Notes under the pieces: model-generated | Seen by the model: only the letters and a program-made list of their open reading frames with translations | What the model was told of the DNA's origin: nothing | Databases searched by the model: none | Shown: positions 30,033 through 31,152 of the stretch, piece by piece | How positions within the stretch are numbered: the stretch's first letter is position 1 | Layout: the number at the start of each line of letters is the position of its first letter | Source of the DNA: Saccoglossus kowalevskii | Taxonomy: Eukaryota; Hemichordata; Enteropneusta; Harrimaniidae | DNA length: 31,152 nt | Assembly (NCBI RefSeq): GCF_000003605.2 | Contig: NW_003130856.1 | Coordinates: 307,056 to 338,207, forward strand | Reading direction: 5' to 3' | Made by a program: the position numbers and the translations under genes

Positions 30033-30120
30033 CTTTGACATCGTCGGCTGGGAAGTCGCTCCGAAACTCTGCCTGCTCTGGTTTTCCGGCCACGGTGAAA
30101 TATATCACTTTCGTAGCCAT
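30033..30120 (-). CDS. First coding exon of an unidentified gene
   Basis: Minus-strand ATG at 30120-30118 in strong context (GCCATGG), followed by 29 codons and one base, then the donor AAAG|GTAATT at 30032-30031. The peptide begins MATKVIYFTVAGKPEQAEFR and continues SDFPADDVK. Alternating hydrophobic residues, a Gly-Lys-Pro turn, a second strand and the start of a helix are suggestive of a ubiquitin-like or similar beta-grasp N-terminus, but this is inference from a short string. The reading frame beyond the donor loses protein-like character. The intron is phase 1. The segment sits in the most CpG-rich part of the window, as expected for a promoter-proximal exon. The family is not recognised and the next exon is not certain. 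Confidence 0.55.
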
Positions 30121-31152
30121 GGCTAATCCCTTCCCCCGTTTACGTCGTCGTCAACACCGTCTACTTTCGAAGTTTATGTCCCGGGTCTGCCACAAAAATC
30201 CAAGCTAATACAAGACGTGTGGTGAAAATACGCCTGGACGAGCGATGCGGTAGAGATCAACCATTCGACTTGCCTGCGTATTTTGTATGTGAATGTTTTG
30301 AGACAGTTCGTTTCGATATTCAATAAAATCGACTGGACGCCACCATTATTCTTGCAGGGATGTCCGCTCACTCACAGCGTTTGGGTCATGTTCTGAAATG
30401 TGATACGTTGAATTAAAACTGGCATCTGTAAGGTTTGGATCACATTCGGAATCGACTAAAATGTTTACGTTGGAATTTAATTGATTTTCTAAACCAATGG
30501 CTGTTGACGGACTCATTGCATGATTTCTAGAGACACGCGCGTTTTGGAAGAACGCTTAACGATCGGATATGAAGGGCGCCACTCAGGTTATTTTCAACAC
30601 TAATACTATTGTTTTCTCAGAAATTTACTGTTGCTCTGCCGTTATATTGATTGATATGGTTAAGCGGCCCTGGCTACTTGTGAGAGGTATATGTACGAAG
30701 TGAATTTTTGTAGATGACAATGACAGCGAATCTGTGTAGATCGAGTGGCGCGTTCCTAAACAAGTATAACCCTGTCTGAAGGAAAGAGCCGTTCTTTCAA
30801 ATATGAACTTTATCAGCGCATGACAGAATTTTTTTTTCAGACAGCACTACAACGGCCAATCCGACTATTTACATATAGACGCTTTAATAAGAGGCGGTTT
30901 ACACTAGCAACCGTAATCAAGGCCGAACAGATTTTAATAAAAATATACAACGGTACAATCCACCGTGACGTTGTATCCTTGCAAAGTCATGTGACATCGA
31001 ACCTTCAGGTGTCACACCGCGAGGCGAACTCACACAGTTCGATACGCGTTACTTATCATCACTGCACAAAGCAGATTTGCATAAAACTCATTTGCATATT
31101 CGAATATGTTCGAACTACAAGACCTTGGCCGTTAACAAAGTTATGCGAAAGT
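30121..31152 (-). promoter_or_regulatory. CpG-richer 5' region / probable promoter
   Basis: This is upstream of the minus-strand first exon. CpG is clearly more frequent than in the preceding 29 kb (ACGCGCGTT, GACGACGTAAACG and similar). A strong minus-strand donor (AAACGCT|GTGAGTGAG, near 30370) follows ATGACCCAAACGCT, so an upstream leader exon is possible. No TATA box at a sensible distance was identified. ORFs here (30174-30371 and 29879-30208) look incidental. Confidence 0.45.

Overview
The window looks like animal nuclear DNA, not prokaryotic DNA. It is AT-rich, has no operon-like run of long open reading frames, and is dominated by minisatellites and short inverted-repeat (MITE-like) elements. 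The repeat vocabulary suggests a marine invertebrate: TA-flanked MITEs ending TACTGTGGAATACTTTATTT, an element with CAAACCTG..TATAGCGACCACC ends, a bivalve 'pearl'-like element with internal tandem units, and frequent TACATGTA palindromes. Lophotrochozoans such as molluscs or brachiopods are my best guess, but I cannot fix the taxon.

Genes. The best-supported coding sequence is a short first exon on the minus strand (30033-30120). It begins at an ATG in good context and ends at a GT donor, inside the one clearly CpG-richer part of the window (about 29.3-31.15 kb), which is a likely promoter. The 30 kb to its left would then be its intron(s) and/or intergenic DNA. A second convincing minus-strand exon (14046-14183) encodes a membrane-spanning segment. 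Weaker exon candidates lie at 12726-12847 and 25352-25383. A 198-codon open stretch on the plus strand (17890-18483) is longer than chance would normally give at this base composition, but I recognise no family in it. No rRNA, tRNA, CRISPR array or complete transposase gene was found.

Layout. 1-2.2 kb: plain AT-rich DNA. 2.2-7.0 kb: MITE copies, a LINE-like 3' tail, a CpG cluster with CRE and YY1 sites, two degenerate minisatellites and an inverted-repeat element. 8.7-10.5 kb: two minisatellites, the second an 18-copy array with a 69-bp higher-order unit. 11.5-16.6 kb: MITEs of several families, plus the exon candidates. 16.6-20.1 kb: sparse, with the unexplained open frame and an RFX X-box-like palindrome. 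20.1-21.0 kb: a MITE next to a pearl/Helentron-like element. 22.9-25.3 kb: a MITE, then a G-run minisatellite grading into an older long-unit repeat. 26.5-28.75 kb: four or five short inverted-repeat elements, including two with PIF/Harbinger-style 3-bp target duplications. 28.75-31.15 kb: gene 5' end and promoter.

The main content is repeat biology: at least six short-element families, several with multiple copies in this one window, and two independent minisatellites that both evolved dimeric units whose monomers differ by one base. I found no evidence for a new multi-gene system.
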